Origin: Methylocaldum sp002005105
GTDB taxonomy: Bacteria > Pseudomonadota > Gammaproteobacteria > Methylococcales > Methylococcaceae
NCBI RefSeq assembly: GCF_051027545.1
Contig: NZ_CP194902.1
Location: 620,001-684,000 of the forward strand
Reading direction: 5' to 3'
Length of the DNA: 64,000 bases
In this document: one piece after another, positions 26,026 to 35,291 of the stretch
Numbering within the stretch: the first letter of the stretch is position 1
Layout of the letters: each line of letters begins with the position of its first letter
Translations under genes and position numbers: made by a program
Notes under the pieces: generated by a model
The model's database searches: none
What the model saw: only the letters and a program-made list of their open reading frames with translations
What the model was told of the DNA's origin: nothing

Positions 26026-26286
26026 GTGTCAGAAAATTTTACAATCGATTCGCCATACCAAGCCAAGTAATTAACCTATAATTATAATTATAAATATACA
26101 CATGATCCTGACATATTACGATTTCGGCTCAGCCTACGTTCGCTGAATATCATTTTTCCAAAGAATTGGCATAACTTCCCCGCGTGATCGGCAATATCAA
26201 GGTGTCAGAAAATTTTACAGACACTTTACTATCTCCAAGCAAATAATTGATCTAATTAAAAATATAGATATGGCATAAGATTCGCG
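26026..26286 (+). promoter_or_regulatory. Duplicated operator-like boxes with candidate sigma-54 promoter
   Basis: The 18-mer GTGTCAGAAAATTTTACA occurs at 26026-26043 and 26202-26219. Each is followed by a related AT-rich tract (CAAGnnAnTAATT...) and, further on, by TGGCATAA (26166 and 26270). The second gives TGGCATAAGATTCGC, which satisfies the GG-N10-GC spacing of a sigma-54 promoter and lies about 180 bp before the secreted protein gene at 26466. The rest of 25716-26465 is AT-rich with no gene seen. Confidence 0.45.
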
Positions 26287-26465
26287 TAATAAAATATTCG
26301 GTGCCATACCGAAATCTTGTAATAAAAATTCAAAAACAACTCAGGAGGAGAATGAAAGCAACCACTTAATTCAACGATTACATATACCAAATATGCGAGT
26401 TCTGCCCGGTTACGGGCAATATGATACGAACAGGAAACATGCACTTTGGAAAAAGGAGTATCGAC

Positions 26466-28064
26466 ATGATCAAGTGCAATTGGCGAGTTGTTTTTCCCTT
26501 ATCTCTTTTTATTTTCCATTCGGCGGTAACGGTTTCCCACGCGCAGACCGCTACTGTCTTGGCGAAGGCCGTCCCGGATGAGTGTTGGAACGGTTGCGGC
26601 ATGCCTTATGTCGCCGCGTCGGCAAATGGAGCCTGCCCCACCGGCACGACGCCCAAGCGAAATCAGGCCTATCTTTGGGGTCTGGCCCAATGGAAACAGA
26701 CCCTCTGGATCGGAACTGGAGCCAATGTCGCGGGTATAGGACAAACCGCAGGCGACGGATTGCAGGAATGCGATTTCGCTAACGATTCCACCGGCAATCC
26801 CATCAACGTCCTCGAGGGCTCGCTGAGCCAATACCCCGGCGTTCCCGTACCATTGCGCCAATTCCTGGGCGACTGGAGACCGCCGCAGGTATGGGTTTAT
26901 GACATCGCCACCGGTAAGCAAACCAATGTTACGCCGAACGACCCTCTCATCAACGAGACCTTGGGCTTGCGGTCGGCCGGCGTATCCAATGGCGTGGCAA
27001 TACTCGCCGGTCCGGGCCAGCTCGGGGTGAGCGTCAATTTGTTTGCCTTCGATGCCGATACCAAACAATATCTCGGCTCGACGACTTTGTTGCGATACGC
27101 CAACATCCGCAAATTCGTCTCTGCGCAGGGCGCCATGTATACCGGCGTGCAGACACTCACCGGAGGCGGCGAAATACTGCGCTGGACGGGAACTCGAAGC
27201 AATCCTTTCAGCTTCACGACAGTGGGTATGGTAGACAACGATGCGGTCAATCTGGCCGTGCACGAAGGGCGTCTTTTCGTGGCCACCTGGCGTCCGTCGA
27301 CACTGTCCAGCTCGGTCGGCAGCTTCCTCGGAACCAACAACCCGCCGGCCGGGATCTGGATGAGTCCGCCGATTCCCGCAGGAGGCTTGCGGCTTATCCA
27401 TGCCCCTCTTTGGACCAAGGTTTGGGAAGTAAATGACTACGAAGTCGACGACCTCGTTGCCTCGACCCAAGGGGTGGGCGACTTGGCCTCGTTCGCCGGT
27501 TACCTCTACTGGGGACATATGAACCCGCCGTGGTCGGTCTATAGCACGTTCGTGAGTACCTACGGAGAGCCCCAGGATCGTACCGAAACCCAAAAGAACC
27601 TCAGCCGGGCCATTCCGATCTTCCGCGGCCGCAATTTCGGTAGCAGTCCCGAGATTCAACTGCTCTACGGGGAAAAGCAGTTACCGAAATACAACGGCAG
27701 CACTTGGAGCATGGTGGATAACAATCTGGGCGGCATGACCCCGCTCTACGGCGCGGCGGGCTTCGACGTTCCGACCAATGTCTATACCTGGACCATGGCG
27801 GTTTTCCAAGGAAAGCTGGCCGTGGGAACGCTCGACTCGGGATCCAGCGTCAACTTCAGCAAGAATCCCGGTGCCGACCTTTGGGTCTTCCCCGATGGGA
27901 ATTCCAAGGCAGTACCATGGACCATAAACGGCTTCGGCCATCCCGAAACCGTTATGGGTGTGCGGAACATGCTTCCAACGAAAGATGTCCTCTATGTGGG
28001 ATCGTCCAGCAGAGCAAATCTCTCTCCGGATGGCGGTTGGAAACTCATCGGAGTAAAGCCGTAA
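26466..28064 (+). CDS. Secreted protein of unknown function, possible beta-propeller
   Basis: 532 aa from ATG 26466, chosen for AAGGAG 8 nt upstream and the signal peptide that follows (VVFPLSLFIFHSAVTVSHA). The mature protein is rich in W, G and N with recurring short strands (AYLWGLAQWKQTLWIGTG, ILRWTGTRSNPF, LAVHEGRLFVATWRPS, TWTMAVFQGKLAVGTLDSG, LYVGSSSRANL), consistent with a propeller-like fold. The N-terminal region has a few Cys (ECWNGCGMPY). No anchor or sorting tag is seen at the C-terminus. I cannot name a family. It stands alone downstream of duplicated promoter-like boxes, and a hairpin follows. Confidence 0.8.
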   Translation: MIKCNWRVVFPLSLFIFHSAVTVSHAQTATVLAKAVPDECWNGCGMPYVAASANGACPTGTTPKRNQAYLWGLAQWKQTLWIGTGANVAGIGQTAGDGLQECDFANDSTGNPINVLEGSLSQYPGVPVPLRQFLGDWRPPQVWVYDIATGKQTNVTPNDPLINETLGLRSAGVSNGVAILAGPGQLGVSVNLFAFDADTKQYLGSTTLLRYANIRKFVSAQGAMYTGVQTLTGGGEILRWTGTRSNPFSFTTVGMVDNDAVNLAVHEGRLFVATWRPSTLSSSVGSFLGTNNPPAGIWMSPPIPAGGLRLIHAPLWTKVWEVNDYEVDDLVASTQGVGDLASFAGYLYWGHMNPPWSVYSTFVSTYGEPQDRTETQKNLSRAIPIFRGRNFGSSPEIQLLYGEKQLPKYNGSTWSMVDNNLGGMTPLYGAAGFDVPTNVYTWTMAVFQGKLAVGTLDSGSSVNFSKNPGADLWVFPDGNSKAVPWTINGFGHPETVMGVRNMLPTKDVLYVGSSSRANLSPDGGWKLIGVKP

Positions 28065-28080
28065 CATCGAGAGATCGGGA

Positions 28081-28107
28081 AAGGAGTGCCGCAGCGCGGC
28101 ACTCCTT
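28081..28107. terminator. Hairpin after the secreted protein gene
   Basis: AAGGAGTGCCGC and its complement form 12-bp arms around an AGC loop, 17 bp after the stop codon. No T-run follows, so it may be a factor-dependent terminator or mRNA-stabilising stem. Confidence 0.55.
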
Positions 28108-28139
28108 AAATCAGGCAGACAAAAGCAAATACCATGTAG

Positions 28140-28260
28140 AGCGGCTAGATGGGGGAACTGTCCCGTACCTATTCGTAGGTCGGCAACCCGTTGCCGACGA
28201 AGCCGCTTTTCCGACCTATTCCACGTTGGGAGCGCTACGCCAAGCCGGAAAATGCTCTCA
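28140..28260 (+). repeat. GTAGGTCGGCAA-family element (partial copy)
   Basis: Holds GTAGGTCGGCAACCCGTTGC, then CCGACCTA and the right-end sequence GCTACGCCAAGCCGGAAAATGCTCT, the same right end as copies near 18575 and 40296. The interior inverted repeat is imperfect. Confidence 0.6.
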
Positions 28261-28298
28261 ATGGCGCAACGGAATCGCTACCAAGACGACGCCGACAT

Positions 28299-28718
28299 CT
28301 ACCAAAATAGAAAACCGTCGAACGCGTTGGGATGTTTTCTGCTTTTGCTCCATGAGCCCGATTGTTGCCATGCCCGCCAAATTGCCTCCGGCACGGCGGA
28401 AAGCGTAACCGAGCGGGTCTTGGGCACTAAATCGAGCCCGACCTCGAAACCATGGTAATTCCGAATCATGTCCATCGTGATTGGCCCGCGTATGGAATCA
28501 CGTATGGGCGGCCCGATCATGACTCGCGCGTTACTCAGTTCCCTCCCGGAAAGCGCCACTACGGTCTTTCCCTTCCATATGGGCTGGCACTCGATCAATT
28601 CGCCCGCCTTATTGAACACATAGAGATCGAGATCGATCAGCAATCCACTGAGGCCTTCATACAAGGCAATGAATGAAAAAACCTCGATCCTCTCGTCTTG
28701 CCGCATGTTTGCTGGCAT
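28299..28718 (-). CDS. Hypothetical protein, possibly a truncated N-terminal piece
   Basis: A 139-aa protein with AAAGG 6-7 nt before its ATG. Residues 8-115 look like genuine protein (VFSFIALYEGLSGLLIDLDLY, ECQPIWKGKTVVALSGREL, VTLSAVPEAIWRAW). The last ~25 residues (QQSGSWSKSRKHPNAFDGF) look unlike the rest and run into repeat-rich DNA, so the gene may be the front of a longer one cut off. No family is recognised. Confidence 0.5.
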   Translation of the reverse strand: MPANMRQDERIEVFSFIALYEGLSGLLIDLDLYVFNKAGELIECQPIWKGKTVVALSGRELSNARVMIGPPIRDSIRGPITMDMIRNYHGFEVGLDLVPKTRSVTLSAVPEAIWRAWQQSGSWSKSRKHPNAFDGFLFW

Positions 28719-29064
28719 GAGTCACCTTTAACGCATTAGATCAGTCTCTGACTCCGCACCGAGGCGGCCCCCAAAAAAACGGCTCTTACCGGTGCGCCTT
28801 TAGATACGTGTCCAGGAATCGCCGCACCCGTCGGGTACTAGAGTACGGAAGCAACATGAGAACGCCGCCGGGGAAAAGATTAAAGAAAGATGAGGATCGC
28901 CGGTGCCGACGATCGATTCTTCGGCCGGCGAAGTAGGATAGGTCAGGCGCGCAGCGACCTCGAATCGGCGGGTTACGCGGAGCCTAGGGGCTAACCTGCC
29001 ATCGATGGGTTTCGCTTCGCTCTACCCATCGTACGATGAATGTTCGCTCGAATGTCGAATGGAA

Positions 29065-30888
29065 TTACGGTGCCGATCGGGCTTGCTCGGCCTCGGCAAT
29101 CGCCCACGCGGCGTTGATCAAGCCGATATGGCTGAAGGCTTGCGGGAAGTTGCCGAGCAGCTCGCCCGTGCTCGGATCGACCTCTTCGGCGAGCAGGCCC
29201 ACATCGTTGGCATAAACGGCGCCGCGGGCCAGGATGCCCTTGGCGCGCTCGACCTGTCCTGCCAAAGCGACTGCGTGGGCAAGCCAGAAAGTGCAGAGCA
29301 GGAAAGTGCCCTCCTCTCCTTTCAACCCGTCGTCGGCGCGATAGCGGAATACCAGCCCCCGTTTGTCCGTCAGCTCCCGCTCGATCGCATCGATCGTCGC
29401 CAGCATGCGGGGATCGTCCGCCGGCAGGAAGCCGACCAGCGCCATCATCAGGACCGAAGCATCGAGCTCGTCCGAACCGAACGCCTGAGTAAAGGACTGA
29501 GCCCGCTCGCTCCAACCCTGGGTAAGAATCGCCTGGCGGATTTCCTCGCGGACGGCGCGCCAGCGCTCGACACGATCCGCGGCGCCGAGCAGATCTGCGA
29601 GCCCGATGGCCCGGTCGAGGGCGACCCAGCACATCAGTTTCGAGTACAGGAAGTCTCGCGGCGGACCGCGGATTTCCCAAATGCCCTGATCCGGATCGCG
29701 GTAATAACGACCGGCAGCGTCGGCGACATCGGCGAGAAAATTACGGGTGATGGGATCGAGAGTGGTGAGCTGTCCCTGTAGCCGGTACGCTGCGTTCAAC
29801 AGCTCGCCGTAGACATCGAGCTGCCGCTGATTCCAGGCGCCATTGCCGACCCGGACCGGACGGCTGGCCCGCCAGCCGGACAGATGTGGCAGCTCGCGTT
29901 CGGTCAGATCGTGCTCGCCGCCGATGCCGAACATGATCTGCATATCCACGCCGCGCTCGATCTGGGTCAAGGCCGAGCCTGCCAAGAAGTCGAAGAATTT
30001 ATAGGCTTCGTCCGGACAGGCCGCCACCCACAGCGCTTCCAGGGTGAAACTCGCATCGCGCACCCAAGTGTAGCGGTAGTCCCAATTGCGGCTGCCGCCC
30101 ACGGCTTCCGGCAGCGAAGTCGTCGGTGCGGCCACGATGGCGCCGGTCGGAAAATAGGTCAGCCCCTGAAGCACGCGCCCGCTGTGGCGGACGAGCTCCC
30201 GCCACGGTCCTTCGTAGTTCTGGTGGAGATCGGACCAGCTGCGCCAGGCGGTGATGGTGTCGTCCAACCGTTCGGCGATATCCGCTTCGGTCCAGACTCG
30301 AGGCGCGGCTTCGGAACTCGAACGATGCTGCAAGGCGAAGTCCAGGCGTTGGCCGGCTTCGATTCTCACGCCCGCCCATGCCGTCGAACGGGTGATTTGA
30401 AACGGCACGGGCGAACTGAGATGGAGCACCGAGGCGCCGCCCCGCGCGGATACGCCGCCAACGACCGGAACCAACAAGGGAAAGACCAGCCCATACTCCG
30501 GCCGGGGCGCGTACTCGATCTCGAGGTCTGCGTGCCCGGCCAGGCATCGGACGCTGCGGATCAGGGTATGCGGCGCGTCGGCGCCGAGCTGGTGGCCGCG
30601 TTCGTTGGGTCCCATCGCCAGCGCGTCGGTCAGAACCACGGTGCCGGTCGGCGTCTCGAAGGTCGTTTCAAGCACCAGGGTGCCGTCGAGATACCGGCGG
30701 CGCGTCGATGCTTGGCCAACCGGGCGGATGGCCCAATGGCCGCCGTCCGTATCCAGAAGCCGCGAGCAGATCGCGGGCGCGTCGAAACGGGCAAAGTTAA
30801 GCCAGTCGACCGAGCCGGCGCGGCTGACCAGGCCGGCCCCGTGGCAATCGGACAGAAAGGCGTAGTCAGCGATGGGAAGCTGGCTCAC
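29065..30888 (-). CDS. Glycoside hydrolase family 15 protein (glucoamylase/trehalase-like)
   Basis: 607 aa from a GTG at 30888, chosen because GGAG lies 8 nt upstream and the protein then begins SQLPIADYAFLSDCHGAGLV, the usual start of this family. Residues ~1-220 are the beta-sandwich domain (GSVDWLNFARFDAPAICSRLLD). The (alpha/alpha)6 barrel follows, with GGSRNWDYRYTWVRDASFTLEAL holding the first catalytic-site region and FSHIGLINAAWAIAEAE at the C-terminus. No signal peptide, so it is cytoplasmic, acting on trehalose or alpha-glucans. A longer upstream ATG frame exists but lacks support. Confidence 0.9.
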   Translation of the reverse strand: MSQLPIADYAFLSDCHGAGLVSRAGSVDWLNFARFDAPAICSRLLDTDGGHWAIRPVGQASTRRRYLDGTLVLETTFETPTGTVVLTDALAMGPNERGHQLGADAPHTLIRSVRCLAGHADLEIEYAPRPEYGLVFPLLVPVVGGVSARGGASVLHLSSPVPFQITRSTAWAGVRIEAGQRLDFALQHRSSSEAAPRVWTEADIAERLDDTITAWRSWSDLHQNYEGPWRELVRHSGRVLQGLTYFPTGAIVAAPTTSLPEAVGGSRNWDYRYTWVRDASFTLEALWVAACPDEAYKFFDFLAGSALTQIERGVDMQIMFGIGGEHDLTERELPHLSGWRASRPVRVGNGAWNQRQLDVYGELLNAAYRLQGQLTTLDPITRNFLADVADAAGRYYRDPDQGIWEIRGPPRDFLYSKLMCWVALDRAIGLADLLGAADRVERWRAVREEIRQAILTQGWSERAQSFTQAFGSDELDASVLMMALVGFLPADDPRMLATIDAIERELTDKRGLVFRYRADDGLKGEEGTFLLCTFWLAHAVALAGQVERAKGILARGAVYANDVGLLAEEVDPSTGELLGNFPQAFSHIGLINAAWAIAEAEQARSAP

Positions 30889-31081
30889 GGCTGTATCTCC
30901 AGTCGGATGGGACGCAGGACAAGCACCGAACGCACGGAGTGAGACCTTGATCGATTCGACCGACAGGGCATGCGGGAGTGCCTTCGCTCCGTCTGAAACC
31001 GGAAGCTCTGACAAAGGTAAATCATGGCGGCATGCGGAACTCCGGAACGGCCGGACCTCGCGAGAAATCAAACCAGATGTT

Positions 31082-31107
31082 GGTTCCCAACCTCAAGGTT
31101 GGGAACC
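31082..31107. repeat. Short perfect hairpin repeat
   Basis: GGTTCCCAACCT and its complement are separated by 2 nt. It is an isolated 12-bp-arm palindrome in the gap between the GH15 and DUF5996 genes. Confidence 0.6.
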
Positions 31108-31167
31108 CAAGTCTTGGAGGCTCCGGCTTCCTGCCCTTTGCGAGGCTGGAGCTTCCAAGGCCGTATT

Positions 31168-31420
31168 CCCAAGCAGGAGCTCTCATCGTTATACACAACT
31201 TACGAGCGACCCGAAACGTGCCCGGACCCGTCATTCCGGCAGGGAAGCCGGAATCCAGCCACACGGAGGTGAAGCGGCGGGCCGGAGCTGTGCTTCGGAT
31301 AAGCCAGCGTGCGACCGGCCGGTTACCATCCATGGCCCTGGATTCCGTCGTCCATGGACGGAATGACGGTGACGACCACCCGCTGGGTCTTGTGTATAAC
31401 GATGAGAGCAGGAGCTTGGG
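31168..31420. repeat. 253-bp element with 31-bp inverted ends
   Basis: The left end begins CCCAAGCAGGAGCTCTCATC and the right end reads as its complement for 31 bp, except that the inner AGGAG is TCCTG at the other end, as if 5 bp were inverted. The interior contains CGTCATTCCGGCAGGGA and its inverted partner TCCATGGACGGAATGACG. It is non-coding, ending 47 bp before the start of the DUF5996 gene. Confidence 0.65.
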
Positions 31421-31467
31421 ATCAAGCGGAAGTAGACGTTGAAATTCCCCGCTCGATGGAGGTCACC

Positions 31468-32439
31468 ATGACGAGCCAGAACGCTTCGAGCACCATCAAC
31501 GACAATTCGGCCTGGCCGGACCTGCCTTTGCAGGCATGGCAAGACACCTATGCGACCTTGCATATGTGGACACAGATCGTCGGCAAAATCCGGCTGGCCT
31601 TGACGCCCTGGATCAACCACTCCTGGCATGTCGTGCTTTATCTGACGACATCCGGGCTGACGACCTCGCCGATTCCCTATCGTGACCGAACGTTCCAGAT
31701 CGATTTCGATTTTATCGAGCATCGACTCGTGATCCGGACCAGCGACGGCGCGGCGCGACAATTCCCGCTTCTACCCTGCACGGTGGCCGATTTCTACCGG
31801 GAAATTTTTGCCGCGCTTCGGGCGCTGGATATCGAGGTCGCCATACGGAAAAAACCCAACGAGGTCGCCCGCGCGATTCCCTTCGACCAGGATCGGGAAC
31901 ACGCCGCCTACGATGCCGAGCACGCCCACCGGTGCTGGAGGGTGCTGGCCCAGGCGGATAGCGTATTCAAGGCATTCCGCGCGCGCTATATCGGCAAATG
32001 CAGTCCGGTGCATTTTTTCTGGGGCAGCTTCGACCTGGCGGTCACACGCTTCTCCGGCCGGCGCGCGCCCGAACACCCCGGCGGCGTGCCCAATCTTCCC
32101 GATTGGGTGGTCCGCGAGGCCTATTCCCATGAGGTAAGCAGTTGCGGCTTCTGGCCGGGTAACGATGCTGTCCCGTTTCCAGCCTTCTACGCCTATGCCT
32201 ACCCTGAACCGAAAGGTTTTCCGGACGCACCGGCACGTCCCGAAAGCGCGTTTTACAGCCCCGAGCTCAAGGAATTCGTCCTGCCTTATTCCGAGGTGCG
32301 GCAGGCGGATTCACCCGGCCGGCTGCTGCTGGAGTTTCTCCAAAGCACCTATGACGCGGCCGCCGATCTGGGACACTGGGATCGGCCGTCATTGGAACGG
32401 AGCCTATCCGGCAAAGAGCCTACCTTCCCCACGACCTAA
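31468..32439 (+). CDS. DUF5996 family protein
   Basis: 323 aa from ATG 31468, preceded by GGAGGTCACC. Typical DUF5996 features are WPDLPLQAWQDTYATLHMWTQIVGKIRL at the N-terminus, INHSWHVVLYLTTSGLTT, PVHFFWGSFDLAVTRFSGRRAP and EVSSCGFWPGND. Function is unknown for the family. The stop overlaps the convergent pirin gene by 3 bases. Confidence 0.85.
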   Translation: MTSQNASSTINDNSAWPDLPLQAWQDTYATLHMWTQIVGKIRLALTPWINHSWHVVLYLTTSGLTTSPIPYRDRTFQIDFDFIEHRLVIRTSDGAARQFPLLPCTVADFYREIFAALRALDIEVAIRKKPNEVARAIPFDQDREHAAYDAEHAHRCWRVLAQADSVFKAFRARYIGKCSPVHFFWGSFDLAVTRFSGRRAPEHPGGVPNLPDWVVREAYSHEVSSCGFWPGNDAVPFPAFYAYAYPEPKGFPDAPARPESAFYSPELKEFVLPYSEVRQADSPGRLLLEFLQSTYDAAADLGHWDRPSLERSLSGKEPTFPTT

Positions 32440-33296
32440 AACTTGCCCGAGCGGAAATCGTGCATGGCCTGTTCGACCTCGTCGCGCGTGTTCATCACGA
32501 AAGGTCCCCACTGCACAATCGGCTCGTTGAGGGGACGGCCGGCGACGAGCAACGATCGAGCCCCGCGCGAAGCCGTCAGCCGCACGCCATCGGCATCCGC
32601 GCGGTTGGTCAGGACCGCGAGCTGACGGGCGCGCACCGGCTCGCCCCGTGTGCCGACGCCGACTTCGCCTTCGTAAACGTACAGAAACGCGTTGTGTCCC
32701 CCAGGGATCGGCGCCTCGTAAGCGCTTCCGGCCGGCATTTCGAGATCGAGATAGAGCGGCTCGGTCGCCTCGCGCCTGACCGCGCCGCCGATGCCCGCAA
32801 CCGATCCGGCGATGATCCGGATGGTCACGCCTTCGGCCGTGGTGGTGCTCGGGATCGCTTCCGCCGAAATGTCCCGGTAGCCGGGCTCGGTCATCTTCTC
32901 GCGCGCGGGCAGATTGATCCAAAGCTGGAAACCGTGCATCAGCCCCTGCTCCTGCTCGGGAAGCTCGGAATGAATGATGCCTCGACCCGCCGTCATCCAT
33001 TGCACGCCGCCGGCAGCCAGCAAGCCTTCGTGGCCGGCGTTGTCGCGATGCCGCATGCGTCCCGCGAGCATATAGGTCACGGTCTCGAAGCCCCGATGGG
33101 GATGATCGGGAAAGCCGGCGAGATAGTCGTCCGGATTGTCGGAGCGGAACTCGTCGAGCATCAGAAAGGGATCGAGCCGCCGCTGCAAGTCCGGGGTCAG
33201 CACGCGCAGCAGTTTTACGCCCGCACCGTCCGAAACGGCATTGCCGGTGACCAGTCGCTCGACCTCGCGGGTTACAAAATTCGGAGAGGTGGTCAT
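32436..33296 (-). CDS. Pirin family protein
   Basis: 286 aa. A bicupin with N-terminal metal-site residues in FPDHPHRGFETVTYMLAGRMRHRDN and HSELPEQEQGLMHGFQLWINLP, then C-terminal cupin EPIVQWGPFVMNTRDEVEQA. The start at 33296 has GGAGAACACCC upstream; a much longer frame continuing through the azoreductase region is spurious. Family members bind iron, and some act as quercetin dioxygenases. Co-directional with the azoreductase 24 bp upstream, so probably one operon responding to electrophiles or quinones. Confidence 0.9.
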   Translation of the reverse strand: MTTSPNFVTREVERLVTGNAVSDGAGVKLLRVLTPDLQRRLDPFLMLDEFRSDNPDDYLAGFPDHPHRGFETVTYMLAGRMRHRDNAGHEGLLAAGGVQWMTAGRGIIHSELPEQEQGLMHGFQLWINLPAREKMTEPGYRDISAEAIPSTTTAEGVTIRIIAGSVAGIGGAVRREATEPLYLDLEMPAGSAYEAPIPGGHNAFLYVYEGEVGVGTRGEPVRARQLAVLTNRADADGVRLTASRGARSLLVAGRPLNEPIVQWGPFVMNTRDEVEQAMHDFRSGKF

Positions 33297-33319
33297 GGGT
33301 GTTCTCCTCAAACAATTTG

Positions 33320-33958
33320 TCAAACATCGATCGGTTTCGCCGCAGTCGTTACCGCTCGGGAACCGGCAAGCCGGGCGATCTGCCCGAGCGCATCGGTTTC
33401 CGCTTGCCCCTTGGCGGTCTCCCCCAAAGCCAGTCCTTCGGCATAGACGAAATTGACGTCCGTCATCCCGAGGAAACCCAGCACATTGCGCAGGTAAGCG
33501 GTTTGGGTGTCCTGCGGCGTGCCACGATGGACTCCGCCGCGGGCGGCGAGCACGAACACCTGTTTGTCTTGGACCAAACCGACCGGGCCGTTTTCCGTGT
33601 ACTCGAACGTGATTCCGGCGCGGGCGACGTGGTCGATCCAGGCTTTGAGAGTCGACGGGATGCCGAAGTTGTACATGGGAACGCCGAGCACGAGGACATC
33701 CGCCGCCTGAAGCTCCGCAATCAGTTCGTCCGAAAGTTCCACTGCCGCCCGCTGCTCGGGAGTGCGCCGTTCGGCCGGCGCGAAGAAGCCTGTGATTGCG
33801 GTCTCGTCCAGGTGCGGAATCGGCTCGCGGCCGAGGTTGCGGGTGACGATCCTGTCCTCCGGATGCCGCGCGCGCCACTGGGTGATGAAAGCGTCGGCGA
33901 AGCGGTTGGCGTTGCCGGTGTCGGACAAACTGGTCTTGATTTGCAGCACGTTGGCCAT
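33320..33958 (-). CDS. azoR: FMN-dependent NADH-azoreductase
   Basis: 212 aa, flavodoxin-like fold: VLQIKTSLSDTGNANRFADAFI at the N-terminus, VLGVPMYNFGIPSTLKAWIDHVARAGITFEYT at the FMN site, and VFVLAARGGVHRG. Length is typical for AzoR/AcpD. It reduces azo compounds and quinones with NADH. CAGGAGATCGCC precedes the ATG at 33958. Divergent from a LysR gene 103 bp away, which is the likely regulator. Confidence 0.9.
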   Translation of the reverse strand: MANVLQIKTSLSDTGNANRFADAFITQWRARHPEDRIVTRNLGREPIPHLDETAITGFFAPAERRTPEQRAAVELSDELIAELQAADVLVLGVPMYNFGIPSTLKAWIDHVARAGITFEYTENGPVGLVQDKQVFVLAARGGVHRGTPQDTQTAYLRNVLGFLGMTDVNFVYAEGLALGETAKGQAETDALGQIARLAGSRAVTTAAKPIDV

Positions 33959-34061
33959 GGCGATCTCCTGGTAAGAATCGATAGACGGCACCAGGATAGG
34001 TTTGTATGACTCGATTAAAAAGCGCAAAATTCTGGGCATTCTTATCGAAGAATTCGATCAT

Positions 34062-34979
34062 ATGAAGATTCCCCGGACCACTCTCGAGCAATGGCGGGTA
34101 TTGCAGGCGATCGTGGAATACGGCGGATTCGCCCAGGCCGCCGAAGCGCTGCATCGCAGCCAGTCGTCCGTCAGCTATACGGTCGGCCGGCTGCAGGAGC
34201 AGCTCGGACTGAAACTGCTGGAGATTCACGGCCGCAAGGCAAAGCTCACCGAATCGGGAGAGACGCTTCTGCGCCACGCAGAAGAACTGCTCGGCGAAGC
34301 GCTCAAACTGGAGAAACTGGCCCACAGTCTGGTGCAGGGGTGGGAAGCGGAAATCCGGCTGGTGGTCGACGCGTTGTTCCCCACTCCCCTTTTGCTGCGC
34401 ATGCTGAGGGAATTTGCGCCCCTCAGCCCGCACACGCGCGTGCTGCTCAGCGAAGAGGTGCTGTCCGGCACCGACGAGGCGCTGATCATGGGCCGCGCCG
34501 ATCTCGCGATCGGCGGACAAGTCCCGCCGGGATTTTTGGGAGATCACGTGCTGGACGTGGAACTCGTTGCCGTGGCTCATCCCGACCACCCGCTACACCG
34601 GCTCGGACGAACCCTAGATGCCGATGACTTGAGCCGGGAACTGCACGTCGTCGTGAGCGATTCGGGCACACTGGCGCCGCGCGATTCCGGGTGGCTCGGC
34701 GCGACGCGGCGCTGGAGCGTGACCAGTCCCGAGAAGCGGATAGCCTTGTTATGCGCGGGGCTGGGCTTCGGCTGGATTCCGTGCCATCTGATCGAGGAGC
34801 CGCTCGCCTCCGGCCGGCTCAAGCCGCTGCCCCTGCGCGATGGACAGCGCCGAAAGGTGCCGCTGTATCTCATCTTCGCCCAGCCCAAGCTTGCCGGCCC
34901 CGCCACCCGCAAGCTGGCCGAACTGATCCGCGCCTGCGCCGCCGAAGGCGGAACCGGGATGAACAGCGGTTCCGTCTAG
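34062..34979 (+). CDS. LysR family transcriptional regulator
   Basis: 305 aa from ATG 34062. The N-terminal winged helix is TTLEQWRVLQAIVEYGGFAQAAEALHRSQSSVSYTVGRLQEQLG, followed by a co-inducer domain with VDALFPTPLLLRML and GLGFGWIPCHLIEEPL. It lies back to back with azoR-pirin, the classical arrangement for LysR control of the neighbour. An in-frame start at 34002 would run into the shared promoter and is less likely. Confidence 0.9.
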   Translation: MKIPRTTLEQWRVLQAIVEYGGFAQAAEALHRSQSSVSYTVGRLQEQLGLKLLEIHGRKAKLTESGETLLRHAEELLGEALKLEKLAHSLVQGWEAEIRLVVDALFPTPLLLRMLREFAPLSPHTRVLLSEEVLSGTDEALIMGRADLAIGGQVPPGFLGDHVLDVELVAVAHPDHPLHRLGRTLDADDLSRELHVVVSDSGTLAPRDSGWLGATRRWSVTSPEKRIALLCAGLGFGWIPCHLIEEPLASGRLKPLPLRDGQRRKVPLYLIFAQPKLAGPATRKLAELIRACAAEGGTGMNSGSV

Positions 34980-35291
34980 CCCGCAGTTCTCCGATTTCTC
35001 CCGCAGCGGACTCCGATTCGCTTGGCTTGTTGGCGAGCTGTGCTCTGTCTCACCGTGGGGAAGGACATTGTAAAAGCTGCCTCTGTGCATGAATCTTTAC
35101 ACAAATCGTCACCCCGGCAAGGAAGGGTGTCTTCGGTGCTCCCGAAGACACCGTTTGCGATCGGAAGGATGTCTCCGGCGCTCAGCGAGCTTAAAGCCTA
35201 TCCTTTATAAAACCGTCGAATCGGAATTATCATCCGCGCTTGCAGCGGACGTCATACGAACACTTTGGACTTATCAAGGGGGGGTAGGAAC
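34980..35291 (+). promoter_or_regulatory. Region upstream of the metallophosphoesterase-CHAT operon
   Basis: About 310 bp with no convincing gene; it presumably contains the operon promoter. GGGGGGTAGGAAC just before the ATG at 35292 is the ribosome site. Confidence 0.3.

Noticed and set aside
33297..34589. Extension of the pirin frame to 717 aa.
   Set aside because: The pirin start at 33296 has a ribosome site and family-like N-terminus, and the extension overlaps azoR and the LysR gene in antisense.
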